NCBI GenBank assembly: GCA_020696915.1
Contig: JAJFMR010000207.1
Location: 1-5,827 of the forward strand
Direction of reading: 5' to 3'
DNA from: Rhizobiaceae bacterium
GTDB lineage: Bacteria > Pseudomonadota > Alphaproteobacteria > Rhizobiales > Rhizobiaceae
Length of the DNA stretch: 5,827 nucleotides
This document shows positions 1-5,421 of this stretch, in pieces. Both the position numbers and the translations under genes were made by a program. Below the pieces are notes generated by a model that saw nothing but the letters and a program-made list of their open reading frames with translations, had not been told where the DNA came from and searched no databases. Position 1 is the stretch's first letter. Each line of letters opens with the position of its first letter.

Positions 1-604
1 CAATCGTGAAGCCCTCGTTCTTGAGCCGCGTGATGGTCCTCCCGATCTGCTGGACGATGACGGGCGCAAGCCCTTCCGTCGGTTCGTCGAGAAGCAGCAG
101 CCTGGCGCCGGTCCTCAGGATGCGCGCGATGGCCAGCATCTGCTGCTCGCCTCCCGACAGCTTGGTCCCCTGGCTTCTCAGGCGCTCCTTGAGGTTGGGA
201 AAGAGCTCGAATATCTGCGGTACCGACAGCCCGCCTGGCCTCACCTGAGGCGGCAGCATCAGGTTCTCCTCGACCGACAGGCTCGAGAAGATGCCGCGCT
301 CCTCCGGACAGTAGGCCATGCCGAGGCGCGCGATCTGGCGAGCCGGCATGGCAATCGTCTCGCGCCCATCGAACACCGCGGAGCCGCGCCGCCGGGCCAT
401 GATGCCCATGACGGCCTTCAGCGTGGTCGTCTTGCCGGCGCCGTTGCGGCCGAGCAGCGTGACCACTTCGCCCTCGGCGACGTCGAAGGTCACTCCATGC
501 AGGACATGGCTTTCACCGTACCAGGCTTCGAGATCGCCCACGGCAAGCAGCGGTGCCCGGCCGCCCCCTTTAGCAGACCGCTCCTGAAGCGCGGCCTCAG
601 CCAT
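1..604 (-). CDS. livF: Branched-chain amino-acid-type ABC transporter ATPase LivF, C-terminus cut off by window edge
   Basis: This is one of the two cytoplasmic ATPase subunits of a HAAT-family importer. Such ATPases hydrolyse ATP to drive uptake of branched-chain amino acids or related amides, ureas or aromatic acids delivered by a periplasmic binding protein. The 201 visible residues hold Walker A GRNGAGKT (52-59), signature LSGGEQQ (149-155) and Walker B LLLLDEP (169-175). The Q-loop reads CPEERGIF, with Glu where most ABC proteins have Gln, as is usual in LivF. LivF is normally about 235-240 residues, so roughly 35 residues, including the H-switch, lie beyond base 1. The ATG at 604-602 overlaps the livG stop by 8 nt and has AGGAG at 611-615, 6 nt upstream. 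About 20 residues precede the conserved domain start, slightly long for LivF. The family is certain, but the substrate cannot be read from the ATPase. Confidence 0.95.
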   Translation of the reverse strand, partial: MAEAALQERSAKGGGRAPLLAVGDLEAWYGESHVLHGVTFDVAEGEVVTLLGRNGAGKTTTLKAVMGIMARRRGSAVFDGRETIAMPARQIARLGMAYCPEERGIFSSLSVEENLMLPPQVRPGGLSVPQIFELFPNLKERLRSQGTKLSGGEQQMLAIARILRTGARLLLLDEPTEGLAPVIVQQIGRTITRLKNEGFTI

Positions 605-1358
605 GACCTGCTCCTATGTAGGCCTCGATCACCTTCGGGTCGGCGGACACCTCGGCGTAGCCGCCTTCGGCGAGGACCTGGCCGCGTGCCAGCACCGTGA
701 TGCGGTCCGACAGGGATGCCACCACCGAGAGGTTATGCTCGACCATGAGGATGGTGCGGTTTGCCGAAATACGCTTGATCAGCGCCGAGATTCGCTCGAC
801 GTCTGCCTGGGCCATCCCGGCCATTGGCTCATCGAGCAGCAGCATTTCGGGATCGAGGGCCAGCGTGGTCGCGATCTCGAGGGCCCGCTTGCGCCCGTAG
901 GAAAGGTCGCTGGCCCGCGTCTTTGCGAACTGGGACAGCCCGACCTCGGAAAGCAGGGCGGCCGCGTCGGCGTCGAAAGCCGAGAGCACTTTTTCGCTGC
1001 GCCAGAAATCGAAACTGTCGCCGCGCCTCCGCTGCAGCGCGATGCGCACGTTCTCGAGTGCGGTGAGATGCGGAAACACGGCCGAAATCTGGAAGGATCG
1101 AACCATGCCGAGCCGTGCGATGTCGGCGGGCTGGCGGGCGGTGATGTCTTCACCCCTGTAATGAATGGATCCCCGCGTCGGTTGCAGGAACTTGGTCAGC
1201 AGATTGAAGCAGGTTGTCTTGCCGGCGCCGTTCGGGCCGATCAGCGCGTGGATGCTCCCCCGCTTCACCGCGAGGTCGACACCGTTCACCGCAAAAAAGC
1301 CGCCGAACTCCTTGGTCAGTCCGGACGCCGCCAGGATGATCTCCTCGCTCGTCGCCAT
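597..1358 (-). CDS. livG: Branched-chain amino-acid-type ABC transporter ATPase LivG
   Basis: This 253-residue protein is the second ATPase of the same importer; LivG and LivF normally pair as a heterodimer beneath the LivH and LivM permeases. Visible motifs are Walker A GPNGAGKT (41-48), the Q-loop Gln in SFQ (90), a signature reading LSYGRKR (152-158, Tyr instead of the common second Ser/Gly position, as in many LivG proteins), Walker B MLLLDEP (172-178) and the H-switch His208 in VEHNL. The C-terminal segment ending near EAYIG (246-250) is the usual LivG tail. Length is normal for the family. The start is fixed by an AGGAGGAGGAG purine run (1368-1378 on the plus strand, read in reverse) 9 nt upstream. 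It is the first gene of the visible operon and diverges from an IclR regulator. No permease or binding-protein gene is in the window; they probably lie left of base 1 or elsewhere. Confidence 0.96.
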   Translation of the reverse strand: MATSEEIILAASGLTKEFGGFFAVNGVDLAVKRGSIHALIGPNGAGKTTCFNLLTKFLQPTRGSIHYRGEDITARQPADIARLGMVRSFQISAVFPHLTALENVRIALQRRRGDSFDFWRSEKVLSAFDADAAALLSEVGLSQFAKTRASDLSYGRKRALEIATTLALDPEMLLLDEPMAGMAQADVERISALIKRISANRTILMVEHNLSVVASLSDRITVLARGQVLAEGGYAEVSADPKVIEAYIGAGHG

Positions 1359-1478
1359 GCCGGTGGGCTCCTCCTCCTGCCAGCGCGACGCTTACTGCGA
1401 ATTCGTCAGCGAGTCAAAAAAATTCATTTGCGTGGACAAAAGTTCAAGTATGTGAACAAATGGCACGAGGAGGCTCAA
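1359..1478. promoter_or_regulatory. Divergent promoter/operator region between livG and the IclR gene
   Basis: This 120-bp spacer is the only non-coding DNA between two divergent genes and is A/T-rich compared with its flanks, including an A7 tract at 1416-1422. For livG, a candidate minus-strand promoter is TTGACT (1412-1417, -35) with a 17-nt spacer to TAAGCG (1389-1394, a poor -10). Right of this lie three related half-sites: TGGAC (1433-1437), GTTCA (1442-1446, the reverse of TGAAC) and TGAAC (1453-1457). They would sit upstream of the livG -35, as for an activator, and close to the IclR start, as for autorepression. The half-sites are seen directly. The promoter assignments and the role are inference. 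Confidence 0.5.
1432..1461. promoter_or_regulatory. Candidate IclR operator: inverted pair plus direct repeat
   Basis: GTGGACAAA (1432-1440) is repeated as GTGAACAAA (1452-1460) exactly 20 bp on, about two helical turns, with one mismatch. Between them GTTCA (1442-1446) forms an inverted pair with TGAAC (1453-1457). Three half-sites with one inverted pair and one direct copy recall the three-repeat operators known for IclR proteins such as PcaU. That resemblance in layout is established knowledge of the family; the claim that this regulator binds here is inference. The IclR start is only 18 bp past the last repeat, so binding could block its transcription. Confidence 0.4.
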
Positions 1479-2234
1479 GTGCGAGTCAGGCAGATCGACA
1501 ACATGCTGGATCTCCTGGAGCTGTTTGCGCGACAGAAGACCCCGCTCACCCTGACGGCCTTGTCGCGCGCCCTCGCCATGCCGAAATCCAGCATGTTCAA
1601 CCTTCTCGAAACGCTCCTCGCACGCGGCGTGATCTACGAAACGCATCCGCGAGGAGGATATTACCCGACACGCCGCCTCTACGACCTTGCCCACCAGACA
1701 ATGCAGGGAGATTCGTTCCTGCAACTGATCCACGGCGAGCTCGAGGCCTTGGCGGCGGCGACCGGCGAGACCGTGCTGGTCGCGGCGCGTGATCCCCAGG
1801 AGCCGAGCGGCATCGTCTACATCGACGTCGTGGAATCGCGCGAGCCCCTTCGCTATTCCGCCAAGGTGGGGGACAAGCGTCCGGTCTACACGACATCGAG
1901 CGGCAAGGCGATCCTGACGACTTATGCCCCCGAGGAGCGGCGGCACATCGCAGCGTCGCTGACCTACGCGCTCCACCAGGCGACCACCATCAGCAATGCC
2001 GAGGAGATGGCGGCCGCCCTGGATGCGGCGGTGGTGCGCGGCTGGTGCGAGGACAACTCGGAATACACGCCCGACGTCATGGGCCTGGCAGTGCCGATCC
2101 TCTATGGCGAGGGCCGCTTCGGCCTGGCGGTTGCCGGCCCGATTTACCGGGTGCGCTCGAACCGCCCGAAACTGGTGGAGTTGCTGCAGTCGGCGGCGCA
2201 ACGCATTCACGCGCTCGATGGCCGCGGAGCCTGA
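1479..2234 (+). CDS. IclR-family transcriptional regulator
   Basis: This 251-residue protein has the family layout and length: an N-terminal winged helix-turn-helix (about 5-65, with SRALAMPKSSMFNLLETL as the DNA-reading helices) and a C-terminal GAF-like effector domain (about 80-248) that binds a small molecule. The GTG start at 1479 is chosen because GAGGAGG (1467-1473) lies 5 nt upstream and the product then begins MRVRQIDNMLDLLELF, the normal IclR beginning. An in-frame GTG at 1452 has no such site. The effector domain has YSAKVGDKRPVYTTSSGKAIL (about 126-146), the typical ligand-pocket segment. Its C-terminal signature reads EYTPDVMGLAVPI (195-207), where the usual Gly and Cys are Asp199 and Gly202. 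The divergent position next to livG suggests it controls that importer in response to the imported compound or a breakdown product. The ligand is unknown. Confidence 0.93.
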   Translation: MRVRQIDNMLDLLELFARQKTPLTLTALSRALAMPKSSMFNLLETLLARGVIYETHPRGGYYPTRRLYDLAHQTMQGDSFLQLIHGELEALAAATGETVLVAARDPQEPSGIVYIDVVESREPLRYSAKVGDKRPVYTTSSGKAILTTYAPEERRHIAASLTYALHQATTISNAEEMAAALDAAVVRGWCEDNSEYTPDVMGLAVPILYGEGRFGLAVAGPIYRVRSNRPKLVELLQSAAQRIHALDGRGA

Positions 2235-2302
2235 GCCGATGCGACAGTAACGCAGCGGGAAAACAGGGGAAGGTGGGTCTGGTTCAGAGCCGTCGTAGCG
2301 GG
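2235..2302. other. Convergent intergenic gap, no clear terminator
   Basis: This 68-bp gap separates the convergent IclR and histidine-kinase genes. It contains only weak stems: TGCG/CGCA with a 7-nt loop just after the IclR stop, and GCCGT (2289-2293) pairing with ACGGC (2305-2309) across the kinase stop. Neither is followed by a T-run on either strand. A shared terminator is expected here but cannot be pointed to. Confidence 0.4.
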
Positions 2303-3556
2303 TCACGGCGGCGGAAACCGCACCACGAAGCGGGCGCCGCCGCCCTCGGGATGTTCGTGGTGGACGGTAGCACCGTGATGAGCAGCGATCTGACGTACCA
2401 GGGACAGTCCGAGCCCCCATCCGCCGGCCGCCTCGCCGCGTCCGGAAGGACGATAGAAGGGCTCGAAGACCCGCTCGCCCTCGCCTTGCGCAATGCCGGG
2501 ACCGTGGTCGCGGACGCTGAGTTCGACCGAGCCGCCGCTCCTTCTCACCTCGACGACAACCGGCGGCGCGCCATGTCGCCCCGCATTCTGGAGCAGGTTC
2601 CTGACCAGCCGCATCAGCAGCTGGGGATCACCCCGGACCGATGCCGGATCGCCGGAGACCTTGGCCTGGTTGCGCGCCGCTTCCTCGGCTGCCAGCGCCA
2701 GAAGGTCCACGATCTCGGAGCGCTCCAGCCCGCTGGCATGGTCCAGCCGGCTGGCCAGCAGGATCTCTTCCACGAGCCTGTCGAGCTCCGACAGGTTCCG
2801 GACAATTTCAGTGCGCGCCGCGTCGCCAGCGGCCGTTCCGTAGAGGTCGATCGCCATGCGCAGCCGGGCCAGAGGCGAACGCAACTCGTGGCTGGCGTTG
2901 GCAAGCAGGGCACGGTTCGACTCGATCATCCGCTCGATGTGTTCGGCGGCCTGGTTGAACGTCGCCGCGACCGCGGCCACCTCGTCCCTGCCTTCTACCG
3001 TGGCGCGGTGCGCGAGCGCCCCTTCGCCCCATAGCCGCATGGCGCCGCGAAGGCTCTCCAGCCGCCGCGTCAGATGGCGGACGACCGGATAGGCGGCGGC
3101 TCCGGTGATCGCGGCGATGAAGACAAGGTAGGCAAGCGGGTTGCGGCGGCGGTCCGTGGGCCACGGCGGCCGTCCGAGCCGCGCCGCCACGACGCGGCCA
3201 TCGGGCAGCCGGGTGGCGAACGCGTCCATGGCATGCGGCCGATGCCTTCTGCGGTCACCGGCGTCGAGCGGCACTGGACGGCCGACGCCGGCGATCTTCC
3301 GGCCCGCTGCGTCATAGACCGTGATGTCGGCATCGAGGGCACGGCCGAGCCTGGAGAGCACGAGGTCGAGATCGCCTGGATCGTCACCTGCCGGCAGCAA
3401 CGCGGCGACGAAGGCCTGCTGGCGGGCCGCCCAGCCACGATCCATTTCATCATCGCCGAAGCGCACGAAGGCGGCGCTGGCGACAGCCACGATGGCGAGC
3501 GCGCCGAGCAGCGTCACGTAAATCTTGAGGAAAAGGCTGTTGCGCACGTCAGACAT
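2303..3556 (-). CDS. CpxA/EnvZ-like HAMP sensor histidine kinase
   Basis: This 417-residue inner-membrane kinase should sense an envelope signal and phosphorylate the regulator encoded just upstream. In order it shows TM1 (about 10-31), a periplasmic loop of about 110 residues (32-141), TM2 (about 142-159), a HAMP linker (160-212) with the usual LWGEGALAHR and GRDEVAAVAATFN stretches, and a HisKA domain with phospho-acceptor His223 in SHELRSPL. The ATPase domain has an N-box with Asn320/Asn324, G1 DHGPGI (350-355), F-box FEPFYRP (364-370) and G2 GWGLGLS (379-385). All catalytic boxes are intact. The ATG at 3556-3554 is chosen over an upstream in-frame start at 3658 because it overlaps the regulator stop by 8 nt and starts directly before TM1, whereas the longer version would add 34 residues encoded inside the regulator gene. 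The HisKA sequence and gene context favour the CpxA type over other OmpR-partner kinases, but orthology is not proven. Confidence 0.93.
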   Translation of the reverse strand: MSDVRNSLFLKIYVTLLGALAIVAVASAAFVRFGDDEMDRGWAARQQAFVAALLPAGDDPGDLDLVLSRLGRALDADITVYDAAGRKIAGVGRPVPLDAGDRRRHRPHAMDAFATRLPDGRVVAARLGRPPWPTDRRRNPLAYLVFIAAITGAAAYPVVRHLTRRLESLRGAMRLWGEGALAHRATVEGRDEVAAVAATFNQAAEHIERMIESNRALLANASHELRSPLARLRMAIDLYGTAAGDAARTEIVRNLSELDRLVEEILLASRLDHASGLERSEIVDLLALAAEEAARNQAKVSGDPASVRGDPQLLMRLVRNLLQNAGRHGAPPVVVEVRRSGGSVELSVRDHGPGIAQGEGERVFEPFYRPSGRGEAAGGWGLGLSLVRQIAAHHGATVHHEHPEGGGARFVVRFPPP

Positions 3557-4247
3557 CCGCCTGATTTCGGGCGAACACATAGCCGGCGCCGCGCACCGTG
3601 ATGATGCGCCTCGGATGTCTGGGGTCGGCCTCGATCGCCGCGCGGATGCGGGAGACATGCACGTCGATCGACCGGTCGAAGGCCTCCTGTTCGGTGCCGC
3701 GGACGAGGTCCATCAACTGGTCGCGCGACAGGATTCGCCCGGCGTTTTCGGCCAAGGCCACCAGGATGTCGAACTGGTAGCCCGTCATTGGGCAGTCGCG
3801 GTCGTCGATCCGCACCTTCCGCGAGGACGGATCGATCTCCAGCCTTCCGAACCGCAGCACGCGCTGCCTGTCGGCAGACGGCATGGCGTGACGGCGCAGA
3901 ACCGCCTTCAGCCGCGCCAGGAGTTCGCGCGGGTTGAAGGGCTTGGGCAGATAGTCGTCGGCGCCGATCTCGAGCCCCACGATGCGGTCGGTCTCGTCAC
4001 CCTTGGCCGTCAGCATGAGTACGGGAACGGCCGAAACCATCCGGATGCGGCGGCAGGTTTCGAAGCCGTCCAGGTCGGGCAGCATGATGTCGAGTATGAC
4101 CGCGTCCGGAGGATTGCGGCCGATCTCCTCGAGGCCGGTCCGCGCAGTGGCTGCCGCGCGCACCCGAAAACCGTTCTCCGAAAGATAATCGGCAAGCATG
4201 GCGGAAAGCCGTGTGTCATCGTCGATGATCAGCACCTGGTCCGCCAT
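3549..4247 (-). CDS. OmpR/CpxR-type response regulator
   Basis: This 232-residue two-domain transcription factor is the partner of the kinase downstream. The receiver domain (about 3-115) has acidic Asp10/Asp11, phospho-acceptor Asp53 in VILDIMLPD, Thr80 and Lys102 in YLPKPFN. The GADDYLPKPFNPRELLARL stretch is close to that of CpxR/RstA proteins. The winged-helix DNA-binding domain (about 128-227) contains the recognition-helix segment RSIDVHVSRIR (192-202) and the final hairpin ITVRGAGYVF. Length and all key residues are normal. The start has GGAAG a few bases upstream, and the gap to the preceding Spy-like gene is 35 nt. Proteins of this family bind as tandem dimers to direct repeats about 10 bp apart, and such a repeat is present upstream of the operon. 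I infer that it activates its own operon. Confidence 0.95.
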   Translation of the reverse strand: MADQVLIIDDDTRLSAMLADYLSENGFRVRAAATARTGLEEIGRNPPDAVILDIMLPDLDGFETCRRIRMVSAVPVLMLTAKGDETDRIVGLEIGADDYLPKPFNPRELLARLKAVLRRHAMPSADRQRVLRFGRLEIDPSSRKVRIDDRDCPMTGYQFDILVALAENAGRILSRDQLMDLVRGTEQEAFDRSIDVHVSRIRAAIEADPRHPRRIITVRGAGYVFARNQADV

Positions 4248-4282
4248 GCTTCCGGTCCGTCAATCGGGATTCGACGGCGATC

Positions 4283-4861
4283 CTACCACCGGCCGCGGAA
4301 GCCGCGATCCTCCATTTGTTCGGCGAACTTCGCGCGCTGCTCGGGCGTCAGAACCTCGGCGGCGTCGGCCAGTGCGGTGGCGAACGTCTTCGAGGCCGCG
4401 TCTATCCGCGCGATGCGTTCCGCCCGCAGCGTCTCCACCGCCGCTCGGTCGATGGTGGGGGCCAAGAGCAGCTTTGCCATGTCCTCACGAGTGCCTCGCA
4501 AGTCCCGGAACAACGGCCGGGCATCGCTGCGCACGGCATCCATGATCTTCCAGATCCTGTCCTCCTGTTCGTCGGTCAGGTCGAGCTGTCCCAGTACGCG
4601 GCCGATCCCGGCCCCGCCGAAGCCCATGCCGTCGCCGCCACGCATGTCGTGGCCCCCACGCATGTCGTGACCGCCGCCGCCCCAGCCCATCAGCGCCATC
4701 CGCGCATGGCCGTCGAAATCGTCGCTCACCGCATTGGCGACGCCAAGTCCCCCGGCAACGCCGAGGCCGAGGCCCGCAATGACGATCCACTTCAACAGCC
4801 CGCGCCCTGCGGCGGGCCGCTCGCCCGAGGTGCTTTCCTGATTGCCTTCTTCGATAGTCAT
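4283..4861 (-). CDS. Spy/CpxP-like LTxxQ-motif periplasmic protein, membrane-anchored
   Basis: This 192-residue protein belongs to the Spy/CpxP/ZraP class of small, helical periplasmic proteins, which act as chaperones, metal sensors or inhibitors of a sensor kinase. Two LTxxQ motifs are visible: LTDEQ (95-99) and LTPEQ (171-175), with a helical, charged segment between them. A 22-residue polar N-terminus is followed by a hydrophobic stretch (23-45, glycine-rich) ending in VANA, which may be an uncleaved anchor or a long signal peptide. Residues 60-84 are Gly-rich with two exact HDMRGG repeats (65-76), then DGMG. The ATG at 4861 has AAGGA about 8 nt upstream; an in-frame TTG at 4900 is less likely. 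It is the first gene of the operon with the regulator and kinase, so it probably feeds back on that pathway. Metal binding is a guess from the His/Met/Asp content. Confidence 0.82.
   Translation of the reverse strand: MTIEEGNQESTSGERPAAGRGLLKWIVIAGLGLGVAGGLGVANAVSDDFDGHARMALMGWGGGGHDMRGGHDMRGGDGMGFGGAGIGRVLGQLDLTDEQEDRIWKIMDAVRSDARPLFRDLRGTREDMAKLLLAPTIDRAAVETLRAERIARIDAASKTFATALADAAEVLTPEQRAKFAEQMEDRGFRGRW
4634..4669 (-). repeat. Two 18-bp tandem repeats encoding HDMRGG
   Basis: Two adjacent copies with an 18-bp period encode HDMRGG twice in the Gly-rich part of the Spy-like protein. Each copy has the DNA core CCACGCATGTCGTG (4638-4651 and 4656-4669), and the first is itself an inverted repeat (CCACG-CATGT-CGTGG). 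The repeat keeps frame, so unit number could vary between strains without breaking the gene. Confidence 0.8.
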
Positions 4862-4944
4862 GATCCTTGTCCTTTCTCGTTGTGGCAGGGAGGCTGCCAA
4901 CGATGCGAAGGTAGGGTGGCGGCGTTTCGGCTTTTCCGGATCAA

Positions 4945-4964
4945 TGTAAAGTTTTGTGAAGAGG
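4945..4964. promoter_or_regulatory. CpxR-like box upstream of the Spy-like/regulator/kinase operon
   Basis: GTAAA (4946-4950), five bases, then GTGAA (4956-4960) differs by one base from the enterobacterial CpxR box GTAAA-N5-GTAAA. As 10-bp units it reads TGTAAAGTTT then TGTGAAGAGG, 7 of 10 positions alike. Direct repeats about 10 bp apart are what OmpR/CpxR-type dimers bind. The site lies 85-99 bp upstream of the ATG at 4861, on the opposite strand to the gene, in a suitable place for activation. I could not see a convincing -35/-10 pair between site and start. That the local regulator binds here is inference from context. Confidence 0.55.
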
Positions 4965-5178
4965 ACGGACCCGTGATTCGGCCAGTTCGGCTAGGAGCGG
5001 CGGCCCTCGGGTTCGCCGTGAGACGAAGCGGAAACTGGACGTGACCATGCCGGACGCGCCCGTCCCGATTCAGTATGGAGAAAAGGATGACCTGGGTCGA
5101 CTTCGAGCAGGAACGCCCGAGCGGCGGACCCAGGATGGAAGTGTCCAGTTATGAAAATCGGAACTGTCTATATATACG
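4965..5178. other. Intergenic stretch between two divergent units
   Basis: This stretch lies between the envelope-stress operon on the minus strand and the toxin-antitoxin pair on the plus strand. Apart from one possible small ORF (5087-5182) and the toxin-antitoxin promoter at its right end, I see no gene, RNA or clear hairpin. Composition shifts from G/C-rich on the left to A/T-rich from about 5150. Confidence 0.5.
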
Positions 5179-5182
5179 TTGA
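5087..5182 (+). CDS. Possible 31-residue small ORF, function unknown
   Basis: This short frame starts ATG at 5087 with GGAG at 5077-5080, a well-placed ribosome binding site 6 nt upstream, and ends at TGA 5180-5182. The product begins MTWVDFEQERPSGG and ends CLYIR. It has no membrane segment or motif that I recognise. It ends 24 nt before the antitoxin start, so it would overlap the presumed toxin-antitoxin promoter. It may be a leader peptide, a remnant of a longer gene or chance. The only positive evidence is the ribosome binding site. Confidence 0.22.
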   Translation: MTWVDFEQERPSGGPRMEVSSYENRNCLYIR

Positions 5183-5205
5183 CGATATCACATATGGAGA
5201 GGCGG
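5149..5205 (+). promoter_or_regulatory. Probable promoter/operator of the toxin-antitoxin pair
   Basis: An A/T-rich stretch stands out from the GC-rich surroundings. TATATA (5171-5176) can serve as -10, with TTATGA (5149-5154) as a weak -35 at 16-nt spacing. Between it and the antitoxin start lie the palindromes GATATC (5184-5189) and CATATG (5191-5196), possible operator elements. VapB-type antitoxins usually repress their own promoter through such short palindromes; binding here is inference. GGAGAGG (5196-5202) is the ribosome binding site, close to the ATG at 5206. Confidence 0.4.
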
Positions 5206-5421
5206 ATGCGCGCGCTCGTGGACATCGACGAACGACAGATCAAGGAGCTCGACCTGCTGGCCAGAAAACAGAAGCTGTCGCGGGCGGCGCTGATCCGTGA
5301 GGCCGTTTCGGACTATCTCGACAAGCGGGCAGCGATCACGGAGCAGAACGCGTTTGGCTTGTGGGGCGAACGCAAGATCGACGGACTTGCCTATCAGAAG
5401 AAAGTCCGGCGCGAATGGTGA
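5206..5421 (+). CDS. vapB: Ribbon-helix-helix antitoxin (VapB-like)
   Basis: This 71-residue protein begins MRALVDIDERQIKEL, a short beta strand followed by two helices (through SRAALIREAVSDYLDKR, about 25-41), which is the ribbon-helix-helix DNA-binding fold of CopG/VapB antitoxins. The tail, from about 44 on (TEQNAFGLWGERKIDGLAYQ), is the kind of extended, aromatic-containing segment that wraps the toxin and blocks its active site. The ATG at 5206 is chosen because it gives the normal fold start and has GGAGAGG just upstream. Upstream TTG (5179) and ATG (5194) are in frame but would add residues ahead of the strand. It overlaps the PIN toxin by 7 nt, the classic antitoxin-first order. It should neutralise the toxin and repress the pair's promoter. 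Confidence 0.85.
   Translation: MRALVDIDERQIKELDLLARKQKLSRAALIREAVSDYLDKRAAITEQNAFGLWGERKIDGLAYQKKVRREW

Noticed and set aside
603..1478. Upstream open frame that extends the IclR gene by about 290 codons across livG
   Set aside because: It is antisense to the well-supported livG. IclR homology starts at 1479, where a strong ribosome binding site is present.
2311..2321. GCGG-AAA-CCGC hairpin near the end of the kinase gene
   Set aside because: It is only 4 bp, inside coding sequence and without a T-run, so not a terminator.
1392..2420. Long minus-strand open frame (342 codons) opposite the IclR gene
   Set aside because: It is rich in Arg/His/Ala with no recognisable domain and runs antisense to a clear IclR gene and into the kinase gene; a GC-rich shadow frame.
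3557..3658. Longer kinase start adding 34 residues
   Set aside because: It would be encoded entirely inside the regulator gene, and the added residues are low-complexity Arg/Ala/Pro/Ser. The 8-nt overlapping ATG directly precedes TM1.
3525..4670. Plus-strand open frame of 381 codons opposite the response regulator
   Set aside because: It has no domain and mirrors the regulator's codon pattern; the minus-strand protein has every receiver and winged-helix residue.
4862..4900. TTG start for the Spy-like gene 39 nt upstream
   Set aside because: The ATG at 4861 has a suitable ribosome binding site, and the extra 13 residues add nothing family-like.
5033..5150. Perfect 8-bp inverted repeat AACTGGAC (5033-5040) and GTCCAGTT (5143-5150)
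   Set aside because: Arms are about 100 bp apart and an 8-bp match is expected by chance in a stretch of this length; no matching gene or duplication suggests a mobile element.
5047..5154. Another short plus-strand frame (35 codons) overlapping the possible small ORF
   Set aside because: No ribosome binding site precedes it, and the product has no recognisable feature.
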